This document shows positions 1-7,368 of a stretch of DNA of 32,321 nucleotides, piece after piece. Both the position numbers and the translations under genes were made by a program. Positions within the stretch are counted from its first letter, which is position 1, and the number at the start of each line of letters is the position of its first letter. The notes beneath the pieces were generated by a model, which ran no database searches, had not been told where the DNA came from, and saw only the letters and a list, made by a program, of their open reading frames with translations. The DNA is from UBA3263 sp964554335 (GTDB taxonomy: Bacteria; Bacteroidota; Bacteroidia; Bacteroidales; Muribaculaceae), in NCBI GenBank assembly GCA_964554335.1, contig CAZKOF010000015.1, positions 1-32,321 of the forward strand. The letters are read 5' to 3'.

Positions 1-186
1 GAATGGATCCCGGCTCTTTCTGTATCTCCCCGTCCGCCCTTCGCCGGTCCAAATTAGTCTCGGCCGGGAAGCCGAGACCGCTAAAGGTGTGTAAGCGGCT
101 GCAACTCTCAGTCCACTCTTGCGTTTCTTCTTTCGGCGAATAGTGCCATTTTCTCCGTTTTATTCGGTTATTCCGGAGATTTTCAG
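1..186. other. Upstream region with no recognised gene
   Basis: I recognise no gene here. Short open frames run in from the left edge; one on the + strand stays open to about position 93 and could be the tail of an upstream gene, but it resembles no family I know. The notable content is a perfect 8-bp hairpin at 57-78 and a possible second stem (78-82 with 94-98). The region ends at the promoter of the sulfatase operon. Confidence 0.4.
57..78. other. GC-rich 8-bp hairpin, possible terminator or structured RNA
   Basis: GTCTCGGC (57-64) pairs perfectly with GCCGAGAC (71-78) around a 6-nt loop CGGGAA. No T-run follows on either side, so it is not a classical intrinsic terminator. It could end a transcript entering from the left or be part of an RNA structure. 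A cobalamin riboswitch fragment was considered because of the GGGAAG and GAGACC words, but the rest of the consensus is missing. Confidence 0.35.
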
Positions 187-194
187 TAAATTTG
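163..194 (+). promoter_or_regulatory. Bacteroidota-type promoter of the sulfatase operon
   Basis: TAAATTTG at 187-194 matches the TAnnTTTG -7 element exactly. TTCG at 163-166, 20 nt upstream, matches three of four bases of the TTTG -33 element. Transcription should start near 200, which leaves a leader of about 25 nt before the ATG at 225 and excludes the TTG at 192 as start codon. Confidence 0.6.
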
Positions 195-224
195 CCAAAA
201 GTTCTATCTGAGATCCGAAACAGT

Positions 225-1739
225 ATGTTTAAGTTCAACTCCGTGTTGGCAATGGTTGCGGCGGGATGTGCCGCGGCTGCTCAACAGAAACCTAACGTGA
301 TTTTTCTCGTGGCCGACGACCTCGGCTACGGCGATTTGAAATGCTACGGCGCGCGCAACGTCGAGACGCCCAACTGCGACAGTGTCGCCGCTAACGGCCT
401 GCGCTTCACCCAGGCCCACGCCTCGGCGGCAACCTCTACGCCTAGCCGATACTCGATTCTGACGGGGCAATACCCCTGGCGAAAACAGGGCACGGGAGTG
501 CTGCCAGGTGATGCCGCAATGATCATCGACCCCGAACAATACACCGTTGCCGACCTTTTCCACGATGCAGGCTACGCAACGGCGGCTATCGGAAAATGGC
601 ACCTCGGCCTCGGCGACGAAGCCGGAAAGCAGAACTGGAACGGCCGTCTGGAACATACTCCCGCCGACATCGGCTTCGACTATCACTACATCCAGGCCGC
701 AACGGCCGACCGCGTGCCCTGTGTCTATCTTGAGCAGGACACCGTTGCCAACTACGACCCCTCGGAGCCCATCTATGTCAGCTATCGCGCGAACTTCCCC
801 GGCGAACCCACCGGAGCATCACACCGCGACTCCCTGAAGCTCGATTGGACCCACGGCCACAACCAGAGCATCGTCGACGGAATTTCGCGCATCGGCTACA
901 TGAAGGGGGGCGGCAAAGCTCTTTGGAAAGACGAAAACATCGCTGACTCGATTGCCGCACATTCTCGCCGCTTTATCATGGAGCATCGCAACGAGCCGTT
1001 TTTCATGTATCTCTGCACCAATGACGTCCACGTGCCCCGCTGGCCCCACGACCGCTTCCGCGGTAAGAGCCCCATGGGACTGCGCGGCGATGCCATCTCG
1101 TCGTTTGACTGGACGGTAGGCGAGGTGCTCAAAGCCCTCGACGACGCCGGAGTGCGCGAAAATACCCTGCTCATCATCACGTCCGACAATGGTCCCGTCA
1201 TGGACGACGGCTATGACGACCGCGCTTTTGAACTCCTCAACGGCCATGAACCCACCGGCGGACGCCGCGGCGACAAATACTCCAACTTCGACGGTGGCAC
1301 CTCCGTGCCGCTGATTGTCAGCTGGCCCGCGGCCGTCGCCCACCAAGCCGACGAAAACCCCACGCTCATCAGCCTCGTTGACCTCTTCGCCTCAATGGCC
1401 TCGCTGACCGGCGCACCTCTGCCCGACGGCGCAGCGCCCGATAGCCGCGACATGCTCGCACAACTTCTTGGACGTAGCCGCGAGAATCGCCCGGCCGTTC
1501 TTACTCTCGGCCAGCGCAACACGGTCAGCGTCAAGACACCCCGCTGGAAATACATTCCCGCATCGCGCTTCAGCGGCGCCCTCGGATGGCCCGCTACCGG
1601 CCATGACGGTTCGGAAATCGACACCGGTGACCGCCTCGAGCCCCAGCTTTATGACCTCATCGCCGACCCCGCTGAAACTACCAATCTCGCCCCTCTCAAC
1701 CCCGAAATCATCACCGAACTCGAATCGCTTACCCTCTGA
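225..1739 (+). CDS. Secreted S1-family sulfatase, serine type
   Basis: A 504-aa arylsulfatase-like enzyme predicted to remove sulfate esters from carbohydrates in the periplasm or outside the cell. After a signal peptide (residues 1 to about 19, ending in an alanine run) come the metal-binding Asp pair in VADDLGYGD (D31, D32) and the active-site motif S71-T-P-S-R75. There the serine is expected to become formylglycine through an anaerobic sulfatase-maturating enzyme. GKWHLG and TSDNGP supply further conserved active-site residues. The ATG at 225 is chosen over the TTG at 192 because the latter lies inside the -7 promoter element and would put 11 polar residues before the signal peptide. A transporter gene follows after 3 nt. 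The substrate is unknown; host mucin or another sulfated glycan is an inference. I did not assign a subfamily. Confidence 0.9.
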   Translation: MFKFNSVLAMVAAGCAAAAQQKPNVIFLVADDLGYGDLKCYGARNVETPNCDSVAANGLRFTQAHASAATSTPSRYSILTGQYPWRKQGTGVLPGDAAMIIDPEQYTVADLFHDAGYATAAIGKWHLGLGDEAGKQNWNGRLEHTPADIGFDYHYIQAATADRVPCVYLEQDTVANYDPSEPIYVSYRANFPGEPTGASHRDSLKLDWTHGHNQSIVDGISRIGYMKGGGKALWKDENIADSIAAHSRRFIMEHRNEPFFMYLCTNDVHVPRWPHDRFRGKSPMGLRGDAISSFDWTVGEVLKALDDAGVRENTLLIITSDNGPVMDDGYDDRAFELLNGHEPTGGRRGDKYSNFDGGTSVPLIVSWPAAVAHQADENPTLISLVDLFASMASLTGAPLPDGAAPDSRDMLAQLLGRSRENRPAVLTLGQRNTVSVKTPRWKYIPASRFSGALGWPATGHDGSEIDTGDRLEPQLYDLIADPAETTNLAPLNPEIITELESLTL

Positions 1740-1742
1740 TAT

Positions 1743-3578
1743 ATGTATCTGACCATCGCAACTCTCATTCTTGCCGCCGCCGGATTCGTCTGGGGGCGCA
1801 TCAGGGCCGACATTGTTGCTCTCATTGCCCTGTTGGTGCTGACCCTAAGCGGCATTCTGACAACCCAGGAAGCCTTGAGCGGTTTCTCAAACCCGATTGT
1901 CATCATGATGGTCGGACTCTTCGTCGTAGGCGGAGCAATTTTTCAGACGGGACTGGCCAAGATGCTCGGCGCCAAGCTCTCGAAACTCGGCGGCGGCAGC
2001 CCGACGCGACTCTTCCTCGTTGTTGTGCTCGCAACCGGCCTCATCGGCGGCTTTGTCAGCAATACCGGCACGGTTGCCCTCATGCTCCCGATAGTGGTCA
2101 GCATGGCCGCGGCCTCCGGCGCCTCGCCCTCGCGCTTCCTGATGCCTATCGCTTTTGCCTCGAGTATCGGCGGAATGCTGACGCTCATCGGCACCCCGCC
2201 CAACCTCGTGATTGCCGAAGCCTGGGAAGAATTTGGCGGAGAGCCGCTGACAATGTTCACTTTCCTACCCGGCGGCATAATCTGTCTTATTGCCGGAACC
2301 ATACTGCTGATTCCAATGAGCCGCTGGCTGACCCGAGGCAAAAAGAAAAAGGCCGACGGCAAGGCAGGAGGCACACGCTCCCTGTCGGAAATTGTTGAGG
2401 AATACAACCTAAACAACGACCTTTGGCGCATCAACGTGCCCGCCGGATCGCCGATCTCAGGACTAACGCTCGGAGCCCTGGCCCTGCGCGCCAACTACGG
2501 ACTCGATGTCCTCGAACTCCGCATGATTGAAGGACGCAGCCTGCTGAAAAACGTCAGTCAAGAGGCCCCGACCGCAGCGTCGACAATAGATCCCGGCGAC
2601 GTGCTCTTCGTCCGCGGCTCGCGCGATAACGTTGACCGCTTCGTTGCCGACTACGACCTGAGAATGAGCGATGATGACCAAAACGTGCGCCGGAACTTGC
2701 GATTCTACGACATAGGCCTCGCCGAGGTGGTGGTGCTCCCCGACGCCTCAATTCTCAAAGATACAATCGCTGACCTCGACTTCCGCAAACGCTTCAATGT
2801 CAACATCCTCGGAGTGCGCCGCGGAGGTGAATACATCATCGACAACCTCGGCGCCCTGAGCGTGCGCAAGGGCGACGTGCTCCTGGTCCAGGGCACGTGG
2901 CAAGCAATCGGTGAGGTATCGACCAACTCTCGCGACTGGGTCGTTCTCGGCCAGCCCGAAAGCCGAGCGACCGACGTCACCATCGACTATAAAGCCCCGC
3001 TTGCCGGTGCGATAATGCTCGCAATGATTGCTCTCCTGGTTTTCGGCTCAATTCCGGCCGTCATGGTTGTCCTGACCGCCGCGGTGCTCATGATTTTGAG
3101 CGGTTGCTTCCGCTCGGTTGCCGATGCCTACAAGACCATCAACTGGGAAAGCATAGTACTTATCGCAGCAATGATGCCGATGAGTTTTGCCCTCGAAAAA
3201 ACCGGCGTCAGCGAAATGGTCAGCGCATCGCTCGTCGACGCCCTCGGCGGCATCGATCCACACTGGCTCATGGCCGGCGTATATTTCACGACTTCGCTGC
3301 TCACCTTGTTCATCTCCAACACCGCAACCGCCGTGCTCATGGCCCCGATTGCAATCCGGAGCGCCGTGGCCTACGGTGTCAGCCCTCTGCCGATGCTCTT
3401 TGCCGTGACATTCGGCGCCTCGCTATGCTTCATGTCGCCCTTCTCAACTCCGCCAAACGCCCTGGTGATGCCCGCGGGCCAATATACCTTTGCCGACTAC
3501 ATTAAAGTAGGCGCTCCCCTTCAACTGATTCTCGGCCTGCTTATGCTCTTGGTCATCCCCCTCCTCTTTCCCTTTTAG
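1743..3578 (+). CDS. SLC13-type anion permease with two central RCK_C/TrkA-C domains
   Basis: A 611-aa inner-membrane transporter of the divalent anion/Na+ symporter (SLC13/CitT) superfamily, whose members move sulfate or dicarboxylates. Both halves carry the family's paired motifs: SNTG (106-109) with GTPPN (150-154), and SNTAT (525-529) with STPPN (568-572). These form the inverted-repeat anion and sodium sites. Between the membrane halves lie about 200 soluble residues (205-400) with two TrkA-C-like segments, each ending in a GDVL(F/L)V motif (285-290 and 377-382), typical of the long bacterial subgroup. It starts 3 nt after the sulfatase stop, so the two are almost certainly co-transcribed. 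The pairing suggests it handles sulfate released by the sulfatase; specificity and direction cannot be read from sequence. It ends 33 nt from the convergent miaA, with no clear terminator. Confidence 0.88.
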   Translation: MYLTIATLILAAAGFVWGRIRADIVALIALLVLTLSGILTTQEALSGFSNPIVIMMVGLFVVGGAIFQTGLAKMLGAKLSKLGGGSPTRLFLVVVLATGLIGGFVSNTGTVALMLPIVVSMAAASGASPSRFLMPIAFASSIGGMLTLIGTPPNLVIAEAWEEFGGEPLTMFTFLPGGIICLIAGTILLIPMSRWLTRGKKKKADGKAGGTRSLSEIVEEYNLNNDLWRINVPAGSPISGLTLGALALRANYGLDVLELRMIEGRSLLKNVSQEAPTAASTIDPGDVLFVRGSRDNVDRFVADYDLRMSDDDQNVRRNLRFYDIGLAEVVVLPDASILKDTIADLDFRKRFNVNILGVRRGGEYIIDNLGALSVRKGDVLLVQGTWQAIGEVSTNSRDWVVLGQPESRATDVTIDYKAPLAGAIMLAMIALLVFGSIPAVMVVLTAAVLMILSGCFRSVADAYKTINWESIVLIAAMMPMSFALEKTGVSEMVSASLVDALGGIDPHWLMAGVYFTTSLLTLFISNTATAVLMAPIAIRSAVAYGVSPLPMLFAVTFGASLCFMSPFSTPPNALVMPAGQYTFADYIKVGAPLQLILGLLMLLVIPLLFPF

Positions 3579-3611
3579 TGTGTAAGCAACGAACCGCCGG
3601 CAATCCTATGG

Positions 3612-4472
3612 TTACAAAAGTTGGGATGCGTTGCGGAGGTCGGGATCGCGTTTGAGCCACGTAAGTTGTTTTTTGGCATATACGCGCGTATTTTTTTGGA
3701 TGCGGGCAATGGCCGTCGGGCGATCCATATAGCCGTCGATCATCGCAAACATCTCTTTGAACCCCACCGTGTTGAGCGCATTGAGCCGGCGCAGGGGATA
3801 CAACGCTCGGGCCTCGGTCTCCATGCCGGCCTCGACCATGCGCTCCACCCGCGCGTTGATGCGGGCAAAAAGTTCCTCGCGCGGCAATTCTATGGCATAC
3901 TTCTCAACCTCGAAGGGGCGACGCTTGGCGCGGCCGGTGCGCAGTTCCGACACCTTGCGGCCGCTTTCGCGAATGATTTCGAGGGCATGCACCAGACGGC
4001 GATGATTGTTGGCGTCTGCCTGAGCAAGATAGTCCGGGTCGAGGCGCTGCAACTCCTCGCGCACCGCCTCTATGCCCTGCTCGTTGAAGAGACGCAGTGT
4101 TTCGGCACGTACACCGTTGGAGATTGTCGGCAACTCGTCGAGCCCGCGGGTCAGAGCGTCGATATACATCATCGACCCGCCGCACACGATGCAACGGTCC
4201 AGTCCGCGTCGCTCCATGTCGCCGATCAGCGCCAAGGCGTCGCGCTCGAAAAGCGCCGCGCTATAATACTCGTCGAGTTCCAGCTCCTCGAGCAGATGGT
4301 GGCGGATGCCGCCGCGCTCCTCCTCGGTCGGCACGGCGGTAGTAATCGCGACATGGCGATAAATCTGACGCGAATCGGCCGATATTATCTCGCAACCGAG
4401 GCGACGGGCAAGCTCAACGGCAAGCGTGGACTTCCCTGACGCCGTCGGTCCGGTAATAACAATTACTTTCAA
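3612..4472 (-). CDS. miaA: tRNA dimethylallyltransferase MiaA
   Basis: A 286-aa enzyme that transfers a dimethylallyl group to N6 of A37 in tRNAs reading UNN codons. The Walker A motif GPTASGKST is at residues 8-16, followed by the conserved SADSRQIYR, the CGGSMMYIDAL segment, and a C-terminal KNTRVYAKKQLTWLKRD that matches the family end. I place the start at TTG 4472, 7 nt after the upstream cupin stop. The frame is open for 77 more codons, but that part overlaps the cupin gene and is low-complexity, while family members begin a few residues before Walker A. No ATG is available at the proper place. The length fits the usual 290-310 aa. It is the last gene of a long minus-strand series and converges on the SLC13 gene. 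Confidence 0.93.
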   Translation of the reverse strand: MKVIVITGPTASGKSTLAVELARRLGCEIISADSRQIYRHVAITTAVPTEEERGGIRHHLLEELELDEYYSAALFERDALALIGDMERRGLDRCIVCGGSMMYIDALTRGLDELPTISNGVRAETLRLFNEQGIEAVREELQRLDPDYLAQADANNHRRLVHALEIIRESGRKVSELRTGRAKRRPFEVEKYAIELPREELFARINARVERMVEAGMETEARALYPLRRLNALNTVGFKEMFAMIDGYMDRPTAIARIQKNTRVYAKKQLTWLKRDPDLRNASQLL

Positions 4473-4479
4473 CCTGAGA

Positions 4480-4908
4480 TTAGTATTTTGACCAGTCCAC
4501 CCAGTTTGAGGATGGGTAGCGCCATGAGTCGCCGTAGGCTTCGGGTAGAGGCACGTCGCTCCAGACCTGAAGAATCGAGCCCGGCTCGGTTGCCTTGATG
4601 CAGTTGGCATATCCTGCGGGCACGCATAGAAGCTGACTGTCGGAGTCGCTGATATGGAAAATTTCGGGTTCGAGGTCCGCCGAGGGGTTCGCCCAGTCGT
4701 CAATTTTCACAAATGCCATTGTGAAACCGCCGCGGATGCAGTGGAACCACTTGCGTTCGTTTTGATGACCGTGCCAGCCGCGCACAACCGACGCGTCGGG
4801 GTGATGAATCGTGTAGGTACGCTTTACGCCTTCAAAGCGGAAGTCATTGAGCGACATAATTTTGCCGCGTTCGTCATTGTAGATTTCTCCTTGGATTAGA
4901 CTTACCAT
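4480..4908 (-). CDS. WxcM/FdtA-like cupin, sugar-nucleotide isomerase or epimerase family
   Basis: A 142-aa single-domain cupin of the RmlC/WxcM group. Members act on dTDP-4-keto-6-deoxyhexoses as 3,4-ketoisomerases or 3,5-epimerases for lipopolysaccharide and capsule sugars. The RGWHGHQ segment (H46, H48), the WFHCIRG strand (W54, H56) and the VPAGYANCI turn are characteristic. It is an isolated sugar gene between rsgA and miaA. The polysaccharide genes at 9848-14797 lie 5 kb upstream on the same strand, and no dTDP-glucose synthase or dehydratase is present here. The start ATG follows an AT-rich stretch typical of Bacteroidota initiation sites. Whether it isomerises, epimerises or has lost catalysis cannot be decided by eye. 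Confidence 0.75.
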   Translation of the reverse strand: MVSLIQGEIYNDERGKIMSLNDFRFEGVKRTYTIHHPDASVVRGWHGHQNERKWFHCIRGGFTMAFVKIDDWANPSADLEPEIFHISDSDSQLLCVPAGYANCIKATEPGSILQVWSDVPLPEAYGDSWRYPSSNWVDWSKY

Positions 4909-4980
4909 ATGTTCTTTATATATAATGTTTATACACTTTAATTCTCACACATACATCACGCCCACACACTCCACACATGT

Positions 4981-5922
4981 TTATCGGTATTTCGAGGAGC
5001 CGGTGGCGTCGTTGTCGAGTATTGAGCGATATGAGGCGTAGCGGCTTGCGGCGATGCGGTGGTCGTCGAGGGCGCGAAGCACGGCGCATCCGGGGTTACT
5101 TTCGGTGTGCAGGCAGTCGGAGAAGCGGCAATCATGGCCCGTGGAAAAGATTTCGGGGAAAAAGTGGCTGACTTCATGACGATTGAAGTCGAGTGTGCCG
5201 AAGCCGCGCACTCCGGGGACGTCGATGAGGCGGCCGCCGCCGGGGAGGTCATACATGCGTGAGAATGTGGTCGTATGCGTGCCCGAGTCGGTTGCGTCGC
5301 TGACTGCTGCGGTAACGGCTGCGGCGTCGGGAACCAGGGCATTGATAATCGATGACTTGCCAACTCCTGAATTACCGCTCAGCAGCGATGTCTTGCCCGC
5401 AACCAGCGCACACAGACGGTCGATGCCCTCGCCGGTTTTCACACTCGTTTCAATCACCGGATAGCCGACAGTCCGATAGAGTCCGGCAACGGCGTCGAGC
5501 AGCGCGCGGTCGTCGGGGTCGGCCAGCAGGTCTGTCTTGTTGATAACCAGGGCGGCGGGAATGTCATAAGCCTCGGCGGTTGCCATAAAGCGGTCGATGA
5601 AGGTTGTTGACGTCGCGGGGTGGGCCAGCGTGGCCACGAGTATGGCGCAGTCAATGTTGGCTGCGAGAATGTGGCTCTCTTTAGAGAGGTTGGAGGCACG
5701 GCGTATAATGTAGTTGTGCCGCGGGTCGATGGCCGTGATGTAGGCGAGTTCGGCGCCGTCGGCTCTTGTGAGGCTTACTCGGTCACCGACGGCCACGGGG
5801 TTGGTCGTTCGTATGCCTTTGATGCGAAGATTGCCCTTTGCGGCGGCGGTGACCACCTCCGGGCTATTGTCAAGGAGCACTTCATAGCGGCTTCCGAGGT
5901 TGCTGATAACGAGTCCGTGCAT
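4981..5922 (-). CDS. rsgA: Ribosome small subunit-dependent GTPase RsgA
   Basis: A 313-aa circularly permuted GTPase that helps mature the 30S subunit and checks the decoding centre. An N-terminal OB fold (about 1-75) precedes the GTPase domain with motifs in permuted order: G4 NKTD (128-131), G1 GNSGVGKSS (183-191), G3 DVPG (234-237). A zinc knuckle follows with C265, C270, H272 and C279. The spacing from H272 to C279 is six residues; E. coli RsgA has five as I recall it. The length is normal. It begins 8 nt after the DUF721 gene stop and is followed by a 72-nt gap before the cupin gene, in which I see no promoter match. Confidence 0.95.
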   Translation of the reverse strand: MHGLVISNLGSRYEVLLDNSPEVVTAAAKGNLRIKGIRTTNPVAVGDRVSLTRADGAELAYITAIDPRHNYIIRRASNLSKESHILAANIDCAILVATLAHPATSTTFIDRFMATAEAYDIPAALVINKTDLLADPDDRALLDAVAGLYRTVGYPVIETSVKTGEGIDRLCALVAGKTSLLSGNSGVGKSSIINALVPDAAAVTAAVSDATDSGTHTTTFSRMYDLPGGGRLIDVPGVRGFGTLDFNRHEVSHFFPEIFSTGHDCRFSDCLHTESNPGCAVLRALDDHRIAASRYASYRSILDNDATGSSKYR

Positions 5923-5930
5923 GCTTGGGG

Positions 5931-6227
5931 TCAGTGGATTACCAGGTCGGTGATTGTTTCGGGCGTTCCGGCGTAGCGGTTCAGTTCGTCGATTAGACGC
6001 GAGCGCAGGAACATCAGCTCCTGCTTGACCGCGGCCGACGAGATATAGACATGGATGACTCCGGCATCGGTAACGAAGCGCCGCGTTGTCAGGCGGTTGA
6101 TTCCACCGCCTACGATATTGCCCCAGTTCACGAGAGCGCGATAACGGTCGGCATTGCCCGTGCGGCCGGAGCGTTCAAAGACCTCACGTATAATATCGCC
6201 GATCTGCTGCGGTTCAGTCTTCTTCAT
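5931..6227 (-). CDS. DUF721 / DciA-like protein
   Basis: A 98-aa protein of the DUF721 family. In many bacteria this family (DciA) helps load the replicative helicase DnaB. It shows the family pattern: a helical N-terminus, a central WGNIVG segment (about 35-40), and a strand-rich end with VIHVYISSAAVKQEL. Its ATG overlaps the end of recF by 14 nt, so the two are translationally coupled, and rsgA follows 8 nt later. DUF721 next to recF or other replication and repair genes is a recurrent arrangement, which supports the call. The DciA function itself is inferred from the family. Confidence 0.8.
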   Translation of the reverse strand: MKKTEPQQIGDIIREVFERSGRTGNADRYRALVNWGNIVGGGINRLTTRRFVTDAGVIHVYISSAAVKQELMFLRSRLIDELNRYAGTPETITDLVIH

Positions 6228-7323
6228 AGTGCAGGGGCGTGAAGTTGCCGTCGCAGACTTCCCAAAGGCGGTAGTCGCCTCTGGTGCGGCTCATTATTTC
6301 GTCAAGGTGCGAGCGGTTGGTGTCGGTAATGAAAATCTGTCCGAAAGCCGGGTCCTCGACCAGGCGCACGATGCGCTCAACGCGTGAGGAATCGAGTTTG
6401 TCGAAAATATCGTCGAGCAGAAGCATGGGCTTCATGCCTGTTTCCTCGGCCAGGAACTCATACTGGGCGAGACGCAGGGCAATGACAAAGGTCTTGCACT
6501 GGCCCTGCGAGCCGGTGCGGCGCATCTCCATACCGTTGAGGGTCAGGTCTATGTCGTCACGGTGCGGGCCGGCAGAAGTGTGGCGCAGGACGGCATCGCG
6601 GGCGGCGTGGGCAGCCATCATCTCGCCAAACGTGGCATAGTCGTCGCGTTGGCTGACGTAGCGCAGCCCGGGCGACTCGTCAGTGCCGGCAATCTGAGCA
6701 TAAAACTTTGTGAATATCGGCTGCAGAAGCTCTACGCGACGGGCACGGGCTTCGCGTATATATTCCGCCGCGGGCTCCATCATCGCCTCCAGAGCATCAT
6801 ACATCGCGCGGTCGCTGACTCCATCTTTCAGCAAGCGGTTGCGCTGCTCCAGGGCACGCCCGTAGCGAATCAGCGAGTCAAGATAGACGGGGTCGCTTTG
6901 GCTTATGACCATGTCGATCCAACGGCGCCGCTCGTCCGGGCTCTCGCGCACGAGGTCCACGTCGCCGGGCGAAATCATCACCAACGGGAATACTCCGATG
7001 TGTTCCGACATGCGCTGATACTCCTTGCCTTTGCGCTTGAGACTCTTGCGCCGGTTCTCGCTTAGCCCGAGGGTCACGTCTTCGTCAACGCCGCGGCGCT
7101 CATAGACGGCCCGGACAAGGGCAAACTGCTCGCCCGAGCGTATGAGCATCGAGTCGGGCACCCGACAGAAGCTCTTGGTGAAGCTCAGCGTGAAGATAGC
7201 GTCGAGGAGGTTGCTCTTGCCCATGCCGTTGCGGCCCAGCAGGCCGTTGACCTTGGGCGAGAACTCCAGACGCGCTTCGGCGATATTCTTGAAGTTATCG
7301 ATGCTGAGCGATTTGAGCTTCAT
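6214..7323 (-). CDS. recF: DNA replication and repair protein RecF
   Basis: A 369-aa SMC-like ATPase that, with RecO and RecR, loads RecA onto gapped DNA. It opens with MKLKSLSIDNFKN and Walker A GRNGMGKS (30-37). The ABC-type signature lies in the GSQGQCKTFVIALRLAQ region and Walker B in MLLLDDIFDKLD, followed by the ITDTNRSHLD switch. The length matches the family. It lies 45 nt downstream of pyrH, with a hairpin in the gap, and overlaps the DUF721 gene by 14 nt. recO is in the same window at 24490-25215. Confidence 0.97.
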   Translation of the reverse strand: MKLKSLSIDNFKNIAEARLEFSPKVNGLLGRNGMGKSNLLDAIFTLSFTKSFCRVPDSMLIRSGEQFALVRAVYERRGVDEDVTLGLSENRRKSLKRKGKEYQRMSEHIGVFPLVMISPGDVDLVRESPDERRRWIDMVISQSDPVYLDSLIRYGRALEQRNRLLKDGVSDRAMYDALEAMMEPAAEYIREARARRVELLQPIFTKFYAQIAGTDESPGLRYVSQRDDYATFGEMMAAHAARDAVLRHTSAGPHRDDIDLTLNGMEMRRTGSQGQCKTFVIALRLAQYEFLAEETGMKPMLLLDDIFDKLDSSRVERIVRLVEDPAFGQIFITDTNRSHLDEIMSRTRGDYRLWEVCDGNFTPLHYEED

Positions 7324-7339
7324 TCTTGAACGTAGCAGT

Positions 7340-7366
7340 GTGAGGGGTGGGGAGCGTGCCCCTCAC
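7340..7366 (-). terminator. GC-rich hairpin between pyrH and recF
   Basis: GTGAGGGG and CCCCTCAC form a perfect 8-bp stem with an 11-nt loop, starting 2 nt after the pyrH stop. Read on the minus strand it is followed by ACTGC and no U-run, so full intrinsic termination is doubtful. It may act as an attenuator or an RNA 3'-end stabiliser that lowers recF expression relative to pyrH. Confidence 0.4.
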
Positions 7367-7368
7367 GT

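Noticed and set aside
55..100. Cobalamin riboswitch or tRNA-like fragment
   Set aside because: The GGGAAG and GAGACC words are suggestive, but the conserved GCCACTG box and the P1 partner are absent, and no CCA end or T-loop is present.
3621..4439. A 272-codon + strand frame
   Set aside because: Antisense to miaA, which has all expected motifs.
4473..4703. N-terminal extension of MiaA
   Set aside because: It is read from within the cupin gene in another frame and is low-complexity.
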